In this document: positions 34,959 to 43,807 of the stretch, piece after piece
How positions within the stretch are numbered: the first letter of the stretch is position 1
Layout of the letters: every line of letters begins with the position of its first letter
NCBI GenBank assembly: GCA_049299095.1
Contig: JBAQWV010000022.1
Location: 32,127 to 96,126 of the forward strand
Length of the DNA: 64,000 nt
Reading direction: 5' to 3'
Source: JAAEKA01 sp049299095
Lineage (GTDB): Bacteria; Chloroflexota; Anaerolineae; JAAEKA01
The notes under the pieces: model-generated
Seen by the model: only the letters and a program-made list of their open reading frames with translations
The model's database searches: none
What the model was told of the DNA's origin: nothing
Position numbers and translations under genes: made by a program

Positions 34959-36743
34959 ATGACATCAACAACACCTTCCCCACTAGACGACCAACTAAAA
35001 CGCAACCTGGGTACGCGCCGCGTGCCGCCGCTGCGCGCCGCCAATTTCCCGGACGCAGGAGCCGCGGTGCAAACACTCACCTCCTCCACGCGGCCCGCGG
35101 GTAGTGTGGATGTGCTGCTGGTCAATCCGCCTTCACCCGACGGCGGCATCTGGATCCGCAGCCAGCACCGTGTGGGTCGCCGCAGCCGCGAAAACATGAT
35201 CTGGCCGCAGGTCAGCCTGGCCCAATTGGCCGCGCTGCTGGCTCCCGATTACACCGTGGAGATCGTGGATGCCATCGCCACGCGCATGGGCTGGCCGGAG
35301 TTTGAGCGCCTGCTGGAAGACAAACGCCCCAAATACTATCTAACCCAGGTCACTGCGCCCACATTGCGCAATGATATGTACGGCGTGTTCCTGGCCAAGT
35401 CGCTCGGCGCGACCACGCTGGCCTTTGGCACACACGTCACGCCGATGACGCTGGAGACGTTGCGCCCCTTCCCCGCGCTGGACTTTGTGCTGCGTGGCGA
35501 GCCGGAAGCAACCCTGCGCGAGCTGCTGGATACGCTGGAAGGCAAGCAGCCAAGCGATCCGCGCGTGGCCAGGCTGGTGGCGGACACGAAGCAGACTACG
35601 ATAGCCGGTAAACAGTCAGGCATGCGGCGTGAGGAAAAAGACCGTTTACCGGCGTTGGAACTCGGCACAAATACGAGCATCGAGATGCTCCAGCTCCTTT
35701 CGCCCTTCGCGCCGGCGACACACGAACGCGTGAACGAAAACGTGCTGGCAGCGGCCCAAGCTTCACTGCTGGCAGGCATTTTGGGGCTGGCCTGGCGACA
35801 CGAAGGGGAGATCATCATCAACCGCGACCGACCTTTCTTCTCCTCGATGGATGACTTGCCGATGCCGTTGCATCATTTGCTGCCGCTGCACAAGCAGTTG
35901 ATGCCCATGATCAAGGGGCCGTTCACCTTCATCGTGACCAGCCGCGGCTGCCCGGCCGGCTGCAAATATTGCATCAAGCACGTTTCCTATCAAAATTCGG
36001 TGCGGTTGCGTTCGCCTCAGAACATCTACGACGAAATGGCGCTGCTGGGCCGGCTGGGCGTGCACAATGTGCATATGTACGCTGACCTGTTCACCGTGAA
36101 CCGCGAGCAGGTGGTTGAGCTGTGCCGCCTGATCATCGCCAACGGCCTTAAGGTCAACTGGACATGCAACAGCCGCGTGGACTATGTAGACGAAGAAATG
36201 CTCAGCTTGATGGGCCAGGCGGGCTGTTATTTGATCTCGTGGGGTATCGAAAGCGCCAACGAGACGATTTTGAAGCGCGCCCACAAGGGCTACCGCATGG
36301 AGCAAGCGCCGCTGGCACTGACCTGGGCGCACAATGCAGGCATCAAAAACTGGGGCTATTTCATCATCGGCCTGCCCGGCGAAACGGAAGAGAGCATCCA
36401 GGAGACGATTGCCTACTCCAAGAGCTTGCCGCTGGACATTGCGCTGTTCCACATCGCCGCGCCCTATCCTGGCACGCCATTCTTCTATGAAGTCGTAGAG
36501 AACAACTGGTTCCGCCCCGGCACCAAGTGGGAAGAGGTGGATATGGACCAGTCCACGGTACTCGATTACCACGATAGTGGCCTGACCGCGGAGCAGCTCG
36601 AATATTGGCAAAAACGCGCCACGCGCGAATGGTCATTCCGTCCTGGCCCCATGCTTACCTTCGCCAAAGGGCTGAACACCTGGGCAGGGTTCAAGTCCGC
36701 GGTCAGCGTGGGAGTACAAACCTTGAAATTCGTCACCAGTTGA
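34959..36743 (+). CDS. B12-binding domain radical SAM protein
   Basis: A 594-residue enzyme (counted from the ATG; a GTG ten codons earlier is possible). An N-terminal cobalamin-binding-like domain (about 50-200) is followed by a radical SAM domain with the [4Fe-4S] motif RGCPAGCKYC, Cys at 331, 335 and 338, and a SAM-binding region that ends GIKNWGYFIIGLPGETEES. Enzymes of this class do radical methylation or C-C bond changes on lipids, sugars or cofactors. Between the two domains there is an insert of roughly 75 residues (about 205-280) rich in Lys, Thr and Glu with no family look; its DNA contains a 9-base inverted repeat. The substrate is unknown; its place in a glycan locus suggests a sugar or lipid carrier. 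Confidence 0.88.
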   Translation: MTSTTPSPLDDQLKRNLGTRRVPPLRAANFPDAGAAVQTLTSSTRPAGSVDVLLVNPPSPDGGIWIRSQHRVGRRSRENMIWPQVSLAQLAALLAPDYTVEIVDAIATRMGWPEFERLLEDKRPKYYLTQVTAPTLRNDMYGVFLAKSLGATTLAFGTHVTPMTLETLRPFPALDFVLRGEPEATLRELLDTLEGKQPSDPRVARLVADTKQTTIAGKQSGMRREEKDRLPALELGTNTSIEMLQLLSPFAPATHERVNENVLAAAQASLLAGILGLAWRHEGEIIINRDRPFFSSMDDLPMPLHHLLPLHKQLMPMIKGPFTFIVTSRGCPAGCKYCIKHVSYQNSVRLRSPQNIYDEMALLGRLGVHNVHMYADLFTVNREQVVELCRLIIANGLKVNWTCNSRVDYVDEEMLSLMGQAGCYLISWGIESANETILKRAHKGYRMEQAPLALTWAHNAGIKNWGYFIIGLPGETEESIQETIAYSKSLPLDIALFHIAAPYPGTPFFYEVVENNWFRPGTKWEEVDMDQSTVLDYHDSGLTAEQLEYWQKRATREWSFRPGPMLTFAKGLNTWAGFKSAVSVGVQTLKFVTS

Positions 36744-36750
36744 GCAGCCT

Positions 36751-38604
36751 GTGAGCGTCGAAGTTGTGGCGGAAAGCGGCTCCCGGCGGCGCAAACGCCG
36801 CGATGCCAACCTGCGCTCTGCGCCGTTTGCGGCAGCGCTGCCCTCGCTGTTACTGTTTACGGCCGCGGGGCTGTGGTATGTGCGGGCATCACTGGGGCCG
36901 TGGCCGCTGCTCCTGGTTGGCCTGGCATTTGTGCTGCGCGCCGCGCTGACCGGCTCGTTCTTCCCGCGCAGCGCGTTCGATGGCCCGCTGGCCTTGTTTT
37001 TGCTGGCCGCGGCTGTCGGCGCTGCCATTTCGGTGGATCGCGTCACCGCGTGGGGCAGTACGCTTTACGTCTACATCGGCGCGGTGGTGATGTATTACGC
37101 GGTGGCCACTCTGCCGGAGCGGGTCAAGCTGGCGGGCGTGCGCACGCAACCGCTGCGGGCGTTCTTGCTGGTGCTGCCAAGCCTGATCGCAGGCTATTTT
37201 TTGTTAACAACGGACTGGCAAAGCTGGATAGACAAGCTCGGCTGGCTGGGGCCGCTTCTACCGCTGCTGACTGCGCTGAACATGCCCTCGCTCGGCCATT
37301 TGCTGCATCCTAATGTAGCCGGCGGCTTGATTGCGGCCATGCTGCCCCTGCAACTCGGTGCGTTGCGCTGGCGTGAAAGCCTGGCGTGGCTACGCCTGAT
37401 CGGCGGCCTGCTGGTGGCCCTTTCGCTCTTTGGCCTGCTGACGAGCAGTTCGCGCGGGGCGTGGCTGGCATTGGCGTTAGCTGCGGGCGCAGCGCTGGCC
37501 GCCCGTGCCTGGCAACGGCGACCCGCTCGCACGGCCCCACCAGCCAAAGTTAGTTGGCAGCGCTGGGTGGTGATCGGCGGCGGTTTGGTGGCGTTCGGTG
37601 CGGCTGGCGCTGTGGCGCTGTCGCTGTTCACGGCCTTGCCGGTCGGCCAGCACCTGCTGGACGCATTTCGTGCCAGCCGCTGGACGCTTTGGACGGATAC
37701 GCTTGACCTGCTAGGTGACACGCCGCTGACCGGTATCGGCTTCGAAGGCTTCCAGATGGCTTATGCTTCCTATGTGCTGCTGGCGCATGTGGGCTACCAG
37801 CCACACAGTCACAATATGCTGCTGGAAATCTGGTTGCGACAGGGCGTGCTGGGGTTGCTGGCCTTTGCATGGCTGGCAGTCACTGTGTGGCGGCTGCGCC
37901 ATGTCACCAGTCCCTGGCGTGTGTGGGCGCTGGCCTCCATTCTGGTAATCGCGCTGCACGGTCTTTTTGATGTCCCCCTTTACGGCGCGCGCGGTATGAT
38001 GCTAGCCTTTGTTCCATTGGCCTTATTGGTGCGTGCGCCGTATAATGAATTGGTGACCTTGCCGCGACATGCTAATGTGCGGCTGGCTGCGGTGGCCTCC
38101 TTCGTGCTGGCGGCTGCGTTGCTGGTGACCCTGCCGGCAGGCCGCGCCCTGATCCAAACTAACCTGGGCGCGTTGCAGCAGACGCAGCAAGAACTGGCGC
38201 TATATAATTGGCCGGAATGGCCGATCCAGGACGAGCTGCGCCGCACGGGCGCGGTGGATATGCTGCCGATCATGGCCCGCTACCAGGCTGCGCTGGCGAG
38301 CAATCCACACAATGCCGCGGCGAATCGGCGGCTGGGCCAGATTGAGCTGGCACTGGGCGACTATGCGGCGGCCCGCGGGCATCTAATAGCCGCTTATACG
38401 GCGGTGCCGGGACAGCGGGCCACGCGGCAATTGCTGGCGGAAAGTGATGCCATCGCGGGCGATGTGCAGGCTGCTGCCCGCCTGCTGCGTACTGTTGACC
38501 TGGGGCAAGGCCAGCTTTGGGGCCGTATTTTTTGGTACAAACACATCGGCGAACCCCAGTACGCCGAGTTGATCGAACAAGCCGGGGAATTGGCCCGGCC
38601 TTGA
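36751..38604 (+). CDS. O-antigen ligase/polymerase-like membrane protein with C-terminal TPR-like region
   Basis: A 617-residue GTG-started protein that follows the radical SAM gene by seven bases. It has about 12-13 helices between residues 28 and 475. The family-defining parts are GHLLHPNVAGGLIAAML near 190 and QPHSHNMLLEIWLRQGVLGLL near 350, the latter with the conserved His of the large outer loop of WaaL/Wzy (PF04932-like) proteins. After residue 500 a soluble part has helices spaced like tetratricopeptide repeats (NPHNAAANRRLGQIELALGD). It could ligate glycan chains to an acceptor outside the membrane or polymerise repeat units. Confidence 0.85.
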   Translation: MSVEVVAESGSRRRKRRDANLRSAPFAAALPSLLLFTAAGLWYVRASLGPWPLLLVGLAFVLRAALTGSFFPRSAFDGPLALFLLAAAVGAAISVDRVTAWGSTLYVYIGAVVMYYAVATLPERVKLAGVRTQPLRAFLLVLPSLIAGYFLLTTDWQSWIDKLGWLGPLLPLLTALNMPSLGHLLHPNVAGGLIAAMLPLQLGALRWRESLAWLRLIGGLLVALSLFGLLTSSSRGAWLALALAAGAALAARAWQRRPARTAPPAKVSWQRWVVIGGGLVAFGAAGAVALSLFTALPVGQHLLDAFRASRWTLWTDTLDLLGDTPLTGIGFEGFQMAYASYVLLAHVGYQPHSHNMLLEIWLRQGVLGLLAFAWLAVTVWRLRHVTSPWRVWALASILVIALHGLFDVPLYGARGMMLAFVPLALLVRAPYNELVTLPRHANVRLAAVASFVLAAALLVTLPAGRALIQTNLGALQQTQQELALYNWPEWPIQDELRRTGAVDMLPIMARYQAALASNPHNAAANRRLGQIELALGDYAAARGHLIAAYTAVPGQRATRQLLAESDAIAGDVQAAARLLRTVDLGQGQLWGRIFWYKHIGEPQYAELIEQAGELARP

Positions 38605-38619
38605 TAGGGTTGATTTTGC

Positions 38620-39225
38620 ATGAAACTTCCTTTTCTTCGCTCCAAGGCAGCTCCGGCTGCGTTTGTTACCATCGTATCGGGCTTGCCGCGCTCGGGTACG
38701 TCTATGATGATGAAGGCGCTGGAAGCAGGCGGCTTGGCTGTGGTGACTGACGCCGAACGCGTGGCCGATGAGGACAATCCCAAGGGTTATTACGAGATGG
38801 AGCGCGTCAAGCAGATGGACAAGGGGGATGTCGCTTGGCTGGCGGATGCGCCCGGCAGGGTGGTGAAGGTGATATCGGCGCTGCTGGAGCATCTGCCCGC
38901 GACGTATACCTATCGAGTGGTGTTTATGCAGCGGGCAATGCCGGAAGTGTTGGCTTCGCAGAAGAAGATGCTGGCGCGCCGCGGCGAACCAACGGACCGG
39001 ATCAGCGACGAAGAGATGACACGCCTGTTCAGCAAACACCTGCAAAAGGTGGATACTTGGCTGCGCGCTCAGCCCAACTTTACCGTGTTGTACGTTGATT
39101 ACAATCGTATGTTGGCCGATCCATTGCCGTTTGTGCGCCAGATCAACCAGTTTCTTGGCGGCCAGCTTGACGAGCAGCGCATGGCCGAAGTGGTTGATCC
39201 TCAATTGTACCGGAACCGCGCCTAG
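38620..39225 (+). CDS. Sulfotransferase-like protein
   Basis: A 201-residue protein with a phosphosulfate-binding-like loop SGLPRSGTSMMMKALEAGG at residues 19-37, typical of PAPS-dependent sulfotransferases, and a later YRVVFMQRAMPEVLASQKKM that resembles the 3'-phosphate-binding region. The length is close to the short bacterial family. Sulfation of a surface glycan would fit the context. It could also act as a different nucleotide-binding transferase, since the fold is shared with P-loop kinases. It ends 12 bases before the next gene. Confidence 0.8.
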   Translation: MKLPFLRSKAAPAAFVTIVSGLPRSGTSMMMKALEAGGLAVVTDAERVADEDNPKGYYEMERVKQMDKGDVAWLADAPGRVVKVISALLEHLPATYTYRVVFMQRAMPEVLASQKKMLARRGEPTDRISDEEMTRLFSKHLQKVDTWLRAQPNFTVLYVDYNRMLADPLPFVRQINQFLGGQLDEQRMAEVVDPQLYRNRA

Positions 39226-39237
39226 CTGATCTTTCCT

Positions 39238-39642
39238 ATGAAGCGACTTACTATGAACCCACAACTGGCTTCGGCCCTGATTTTGATCCTGATTTCGACG
39301 GCTTTTGGCGTGGCCGGGCAAACTGCACTCAAGCTGGGCGTGGACAAGCCGGGTATGGCGGAAACTGCCACCGGGATTGTTTCAGTGATTAGCTTGATTT
39401 TTAAGTCGCCACTGGTTCTGCTGGGGCTGGCGTTTTATGCGCTGGGTGCGCTGGCTTGGATTGCAGTGCTGGCGCGGCTGGACTTGAGCATGGCCTACCC
39501 CTTCCTCGCCTTGAATTTCGTGCTGGTAACGTTGTCCGGTCGCTTTTTGCTGGGGGAAACTGTGCCGCCACTGCGTTGGCTGGGGATTTTGGTGATCATT
39601 GCCGGTATTTTGCTGGTGGCCAAGAGTACCGGGCCGCAGTGA
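39238..39642 (+). CDS. SMR/EamA-type small membrane transporter (lipid-linked sugar flippase candidate)
   Basis: A 134-residue protein with four membrane helices, like the EmrE group and the ArnE/ArnF subunits that flip aminoarabinose-phosphoundecaprenol. Helix 1 contains the Gln-Thr-Ala-Leu-Lys segment QTALKLGVDKPG; helix 3 ends VLARLDLSMAYPFLALNFVLV, and helix 4 starts GETVPPLRWLGILVIIAG, both typical of the SMR/EamA fold. Close linkage to wzm and to a polyprenyl-phosphate sugar synthase-like GT2 favours a role in moving a lipid-linked sugar over a drug-efflux role. Confidence 0.82.
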   Translation: MKRLTMNPQLASALILILISTAFGVAGQTALKLGVDKPGMAETATGIVSVISLIFKSPLVLLGLAFYALGALAWIAVLARLDLSMAYPFLALNFVLVTLSGRFLLGETVPPLRWLGILVIIAGILLVAKSTGPQ

Positions 39643-39645
39643 TTT

Positions 39646-40527
39646 ATGAGCATACAAGCTTCCTACCAGTCTCCAGCAACGAATGCAGATACGCCTTCTG
39701 TCGTAATCCAGGCTACGCGCGGCTTTTCCGCCTTGCAGTTGCGCGCGCTGTGGGAATACCGGGAATTGTTGTATTTTTTGGTATGGCGTGATGTGAAAGT
39801 ACGCTACAAACAAACTGCTTTGGGCGTTCTGTGGGTCGTACTTCAGCCCTTGCTCAGCACGCTGGTATTTACGGTGATCTTTGGTATTCTGTTAAAGGTG
39901 CCATCGAATGGTCTGCCTTATCCGATATTTGCCTATGCGGGCCTGTTGCCGTGGCAATATTTCGCCAGCGCCTTGACACGTACCTCGACTAATCTGGTAG
40001 ATAATGCCAACCTGATCACGAAAGTCTACTTTCCACGGTTGGTAATTCCCTTGAGTGGTGTGTTATCGAGTCTGGTTGACTTCGCTGTGGGGTTTATCCT
40101 GCTGTTTGTGCTGATGCTGGTGTATCGCGTGCCACTCACACCCGCGACGCTGCTCTTGCCAGTTTTCTTGTTTTTGGCTATGATCACCGCACTGGGGTTT
40201 GGCCTATGGTTGTCGGCCCTGAATGTGCGCTTTCGCGATATCAAACAACTTGTCCCCTTTTTGATCCAGTTGTGGATGTACATTACGCCTGTGATTTGGC
40301 CGGTGACGATTATTCCCGAGCGCGTCCGCTCTTTACTGGCGCTTAACCCTATGACAGGAGTGGTGAGTGGGTTCCGCTGGGCATTGCTCGGCGATAGCAG
40401 TGCCATCACAGGTATGCAAGCGCCAACCCTGTTGTTTGCTTTGTCGGTGGTCATTGCTTTCGTTGTGTTGGTCACCGGTCTGTTTTTCTTCCGCAGCACA
40501 GAACGTACTTTTGCGGATATTATTTGA
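39646..40527 (+). CDS. wzm: Polysaccharide ABC exporter permease
   Basis: A 293-residue ABC-2 permease with six helices that, with its ATPase, moves lipid-linked glycan chains across the membrane. Family marks are LRALWEYRELLYFLVWRDVK near residue 25-45, VRYKQTALGVLWVVLQPLLS and the LPYPIFAYAGLLPWQYFASA helix. It starts three bases after the SMR gene. A matching ATPase fragment follows at once, and a full copy 2 kb further on. The GC content is already lower than in the preceding genes. Confidence 0.93.
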   Translation: MSIQASYQSPATNADTPSVVIQATRGFSALQLRALWEYRELLYFLVWRDVKVRYKQTALGVLWVVLQPLLSTLVFTVIFGILLKVPSNGLPYPIFAYAGLLPWQYFASALTRTSTNLVDNANLITKVYFPRLVIPLSGVLSSLVDFAVGFILLFVLMLVYRVPLTPATLLLPVFLFLAMITALGFGLWLSALNVRFRDIKQLVPFLIQLWMYITPVIWPVTIIPERVRSLLALNPMTGVVSGFRWALLGDSSAITGMQAPTLLFALSVVIAFVVLVTGLFFFRSTERTFADII

Positions 40528-40559
40528 TCTGCTCCAGGCACTTAGTAACAATCTTTGCT

Positions 40560-40946
40560 ATGTCCGACATCGCTATCCGTGTAGAAAATCTCAGCAAGTT
40601 GTATCACATTGGCATGCTGCAACAGCGCCATGATACCCTTCGCGACGCGCTGACGTCTCGCTTTCGGCGCTCTCCCCAATCTGGTCATGCCCAATCTACT
40701 GCTTCCGATGAGCTTTGGGCTTTGCGCGACATCTCCTTTGAGGTGAAGCACGGGGAAGTGGTGGGCATTATCGGACGCAATGGCGCGGGCAAAAGCACGC
40801 TGCTGAAGATCCTCTCGCGCATCACCGAGCCAACCAGAGGCCGCGTGGAGTTGCACGGTCGGATCGGCTCTTTGCTGGAGGTAGGCACTGGCTTCGTAAA
40901 AAACACCTATCTAATGGAACTCATCATACACATGGTTAGGTGCTGA
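40560..40946 (+). pseudogene. wzt: Truncated wzt (polysaccharide ABC exporter ATPase), 5' fragment
   Basis: The first 112 codons encode a normal Wzt N-terminus (MSDIAIRVENLSKLYHIGML, Walker A GRNGAGKSTLLKILSRI, then GRIGSLLEVGTGF). At 40895/40896 the similarity stops inside the conserved LLEVGTGFHPELTGRENI block, and 16 unrelated codons follow to a stop. The signature, Walker B and C-terminal domain are all missing, so the product cannot work as an ATPase. The complete copy at 42542 is homologous over the same part but clearly different in sequence, so this is not a recent duplication. Just after the break lies a CACCTA/TAGGTG inverted repeat (40904-40942) and the GC content drops. Confidence 0.9.
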
Positions 40947-41007
40947 TCCAGTTGAGAATTCGTATACTGAACTGTCAATTGCGTTTCTAAAATGAGGCTA
41001 ACGAAAT

Positions 41008-42441
41008 TTGTTAAGTAGACTACGATACACCATCTGTGTGCTAATAGCAGCTCTGTTGACTGTCTCGCTAGTAAGCATGGTAATGGCTCAATCAACTGCA
41101 GGTAGTTGGTCTCGACCGGTTCAAATTGCTCATACAGATGGACAGATCTTCCTTAATACTCTTGTCGCTGACGATCTGGGACGATTGCATGTTTTTTTCG
41201 CTGAGCATCCAAAAGAAGACGTACCAGGTGTCCTCAACTACTTGATGTGGGATAATAACGCAGGATGGTCTCAACCCATTGACGTGATCTTTGATCCCGA
41301 AGCCAACACTCCTGATCAACCGCGGGCTACGATAGATAGTGAACAGACTGTACATCTTATTTGGGGAGGAGGCAATCGCTCCCTCAGATACGCCTACGCG
41401 CCGCTGGCTGAGGCTGGATCAGCAAGAGCCTGGAGTACACCAGAAACCCTGGTGCAATCGCTGCCTTCTTCTCATGATATTATCGCTACATCAGACAATA
41501 TGCTATATGTTGTTTATTCAGACGTGTCTGATCCAAACGCGGTGAACATTATCAGCTCAGGTGATCTTGGGCGAACCTGGACTCAGCCAACGATCATTGC
41601 TCAGCTAATGACAGGCATTGTTGCAAGTGATGTGCGACTTGCTAGGGATGGTGCTAATCGCCTGCATGTAGTTTGGACTGAGTATCAGTTGCCAAATGGT
41701 GTGCCGGTTACAGGGGCTTTCTACAGCCGCTCTTTGGATGGTGGCCTGACATGGGAGGACACTCAACAGATAGCGTTTGAAAGACATGGACAAATCGGAG
41801 TTGGTACGGTAGGCCAAGATTCGGTTCATTTGGTTTGGAGAAGCAATGTTGGCGGCGATGGCACATTTCATCAGATTTCCTTGGATGGTGGAGACACTTG
41901 GACAGCAACAGATCAATTCGAGGACGGGGGGGGATTCTCGGGATTACCATCTTTCGCTGTCGATAGTATCGGTAGGCTTCATTACGTCATTGGACGGGTA
42001 TTCTATACGATGTGGAATGAGGGACGACTGAGCCCATATCTTGATGTCGCAACTCAGGAGGTACGCTCTACAGCGACATTGAGCGACGGCGAGCAAGCGT
42101 TGCTTGCAATTACCTCAGGTAATCGTGTTCATGTGATTTTCGAAACAGGGTTTGAGTCATTCTGGCATACTAGTCTGATTTTGGATACGCCTGCCTTGCC
42201 TACTGCCACAGCACGGTCAGTAAACGTTTCCGGCTCTCAGAAGACTCCGATATCTATTCAAACACCGGTGCAGGAAAGTATGCCGCAATCAACAGCCTTT
42301 CCTGTATCCGATAAACCCGTTTCTAGTGCCCTTCCATCAACGGGTATGTCACTAGCAGGTGTTCTCGGTTTGAGCATACTACCTGTAATTCTTATTATTT
42401 GTATTGCTGCAATTATGACTTCTAGGCGCAGGAACCGATAG
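41008..42441 (+). CDS. Secreted Asp-box (BNR/sialidase-like) beta-propeller with LPSTG sorting-like tail
   Basis: A 477-residue extracellular protein. Residues 1-27 are a signal peptide (YTICVLIAALLTVSLVSMVMAQ). The body (about 30-395) has three Asp boxes of the S-x-D-x-G-x-T-W type (SSGDLGRTW, SRSLDGGLTW, QISLDGGDTW), the mark of sialidase-like six-bladed propellers. A Ser/Thr/Pro-rich stalk (about 398-441) leads to LPSTG at 442-446, then a hydrophobic helix and the basic end RRRNR. This is the layout of a sortase substrate, fixed to the cell wall; without a sortase it would be a simple membrane anchor. Catalytic residues of true sialidases cannot be checked by eye. It lies between two wzt copies and starts with TTG. 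Confidence 0.85.
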   Translation: MLSRLRYTICVLIAALLTVSLVSMVMAQSTAGSWSRPVQIAHTDGQIFLNTLVADDLGRLHVFFAEHPKEDVPGVLNYLMWDNNAGWSQPIDVIFDPEANTPDQPRATIDSEQTVHLIWGGGNRSLRYAYAPLAEAGSARAWSTPETLVQSLPSSHDIIATSDNMLYVVYSDVSDPNAVNIISSGDLGRTWTQPTIIAQLMTGIVASDVRLARDGANRLHVVWTEYQLPNGVPVTGAFYSRSLDGGLTWEDTQQIAFERHGQIGVGTVGQDSVHLVWRSNVGGDGTFHQISLDGGDTWTATDQFEDGGGFSGLPSFAVDSIGRLHYVIGRVFYTMWNEGRLSPYLDVATQEVRSTATLSDGEQALLAITSGNRVHVIFETGFESFWHTSLILDTPALPTATARSVNVSGSQKTPISIQTPVQESMPQSTAFPVSDKPVSSALPSTGMSLAGVLGLSILPVILIICIAAIMTSRRRNR

Positions 42442-42541
42442 TCATCGGAGCGCCACAGTCACTTTCAAACGCCCGAGCGCACAAAAGAGCTATTATCAAG
42501 CGTCGCAAAAGCGAACCAGATTTTTGAAAGCCTAAAGCATA

Positions 42542-43807
42542 ATGCAAACAGCTATCCAGGTCGAAACATTGGGTAAGCTCTACCACCTTGGGATGAGTGG
42601 CCAACAACGACATGACACCCTGCGGGACGTCTTAGCTGACACCCTAAAACGTACCAAGCGATCTAGAGTATCTCGTTCCCCCAGTGATATCGAGCTTTGG
42701 GCCTTGCGCGACGTCTCTTTCGAGGTGCGGCGCGGGGAAGTACTAGGAATTATTGGTCGAAATGGCGCCGGTAAGAGTACGTTGCTCAAGATTCTATCTC
42801 GGATTACGGAACCAACAGTGGGAAGTGCGGCGATTCATGGCCGGGTTGGCAGCCTGCTGGAGGTAGGTACAGGATTTCATCCTGAGCTAACTGGTCGCGA
42901 GAACATCTATCTTAATGGTGCGATTTTGGGTATGCGTCGTGTCGAGATCGCCAAAAAGTTCGACGAAATTGTAAGCTTCGCCGAGATCGAACGATTCCTG
43001 GATACGCCGGTAAAACGCTACTCCAGTGGCATGTACGTGCGCCTAGCTTTTGCTGTAGCAGCGCATCTGGAACCCGAAATCCTTCTTGTTGATGAAGTAC
43101 TGGCTGTGGGCGACCTTGCTTTCCAGAGAAAATGTCTCGGTAAGATGGAGGATGTATCTAGGCAAGGTCGCACGGTTTTATTTGTAAGTCACAACATGGC
43201 TGCCATCCAAGCGCTATGCACACATGCCTTGTTATTTTCGCAGGGACAACTGGTCTTTCAAGGGCCAACCGATGAAGTGGTAACAGTATACCAGAATATT
43301 GGAGAGAGGCTGATTCAGGCTGTCCCCTTGGAAGCTCGTCAGGATCGGATGGGCGACGGTAGCGTCAAGATCACATCAGTAACGATTCGTGATGCAGACG
43401 GCAGTTCTCAGATTTCGTCTTTTAGCAGACTCAAAATCACGATTACTTATGAGAGTTCAGCAGAGCTTTTGTATCCATGTTTTCTTGTCGGTATATATGA
43501 TCGTAATAATACAGGGCTGTTTTTTCTTGACAGCGACGCCATAGGTTCATTACCCCACCGTCTACCTGCATCGGGCAAAGTAACGTGTCTCACAGGGCCA
43601 ATTCATTTGTCACCCCGTTACTGTACCGTTAATGTTGCAATCTTTCGAGGCGGCAGCGGTGGAATCCAGGCTGATTATGTGCAAAGTGCGACTGGCTTTG
43701 AGGTGCTGCCCTCTGATCTGTATGGGACAGGTAAGCTACCTCCATCCCACTTTGTTACCCTGGCCTCACATGAGTGGTCAGCCAACAAAATAGGAGTAAA
43801 TGAGTGA
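42542..43807 (+). CDS. wzt: Polysaccharide ABC exporter ATPase with C-terminal carbohydrate-binding domain
   Basis: A 421-residue Wzt. The ATPase part (1-250) has GRNGAGKSTLLKILSRI, LLEVGTGFHPELTGRENIYL, the signature-region KRYSSGMYVRLAFAVAAH and Walker B EILLVDEVLAVGD followed by VLFVSHNMAAI. Residues 280-410 form an extra beta-rich domain (SVKITSVTIRDADGSSQIS) like the Wzt-C domain that in E. coli O9a-type systems binds the capped non-reducing end of the polymer and selects it for export. It overlaps the next gene by four bases (GTGA), which encodes a possible capping enzyme. It must serve the wzm located before the truncated copy. Confidence 0.93.
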   Translation: MQTAIQVETLGKLYHLGMSGQQRHDTLRDVLADTLKRTKRSRVSRSPSDIELWALRDVSFEVRRGEVLGIIGRNGAGKSTLLKILSRITEPTVGSAAIHGRVGSLLEVGTGFHPELTGRENIYLNGAILGMRRVEIAKKFDEIVSFAEIERFLDTPVKRYSSGMYVRLAFAVAAHLEPEILLVDEVLAVGDLAFQRKCLGKMEDVSRQGRTVLFVSHNMAAIQALCTHALLFSQGQLVFQGPTDEVVTVYQNIGERLIQAVPLEARQDRMGDGSVKITSVTIRDADGSSQISSFSRLKITITYESSAELLYPCFLVGIYDRNNTGLFFLDSDAIGSLPHRLPASGKVTCLTGPIHLSPRYCTVNVAIFRGGSGGIQADYVQSATGFEVLPSDLYGTGKLPPSHFVTLASHEWSANKIGVNE

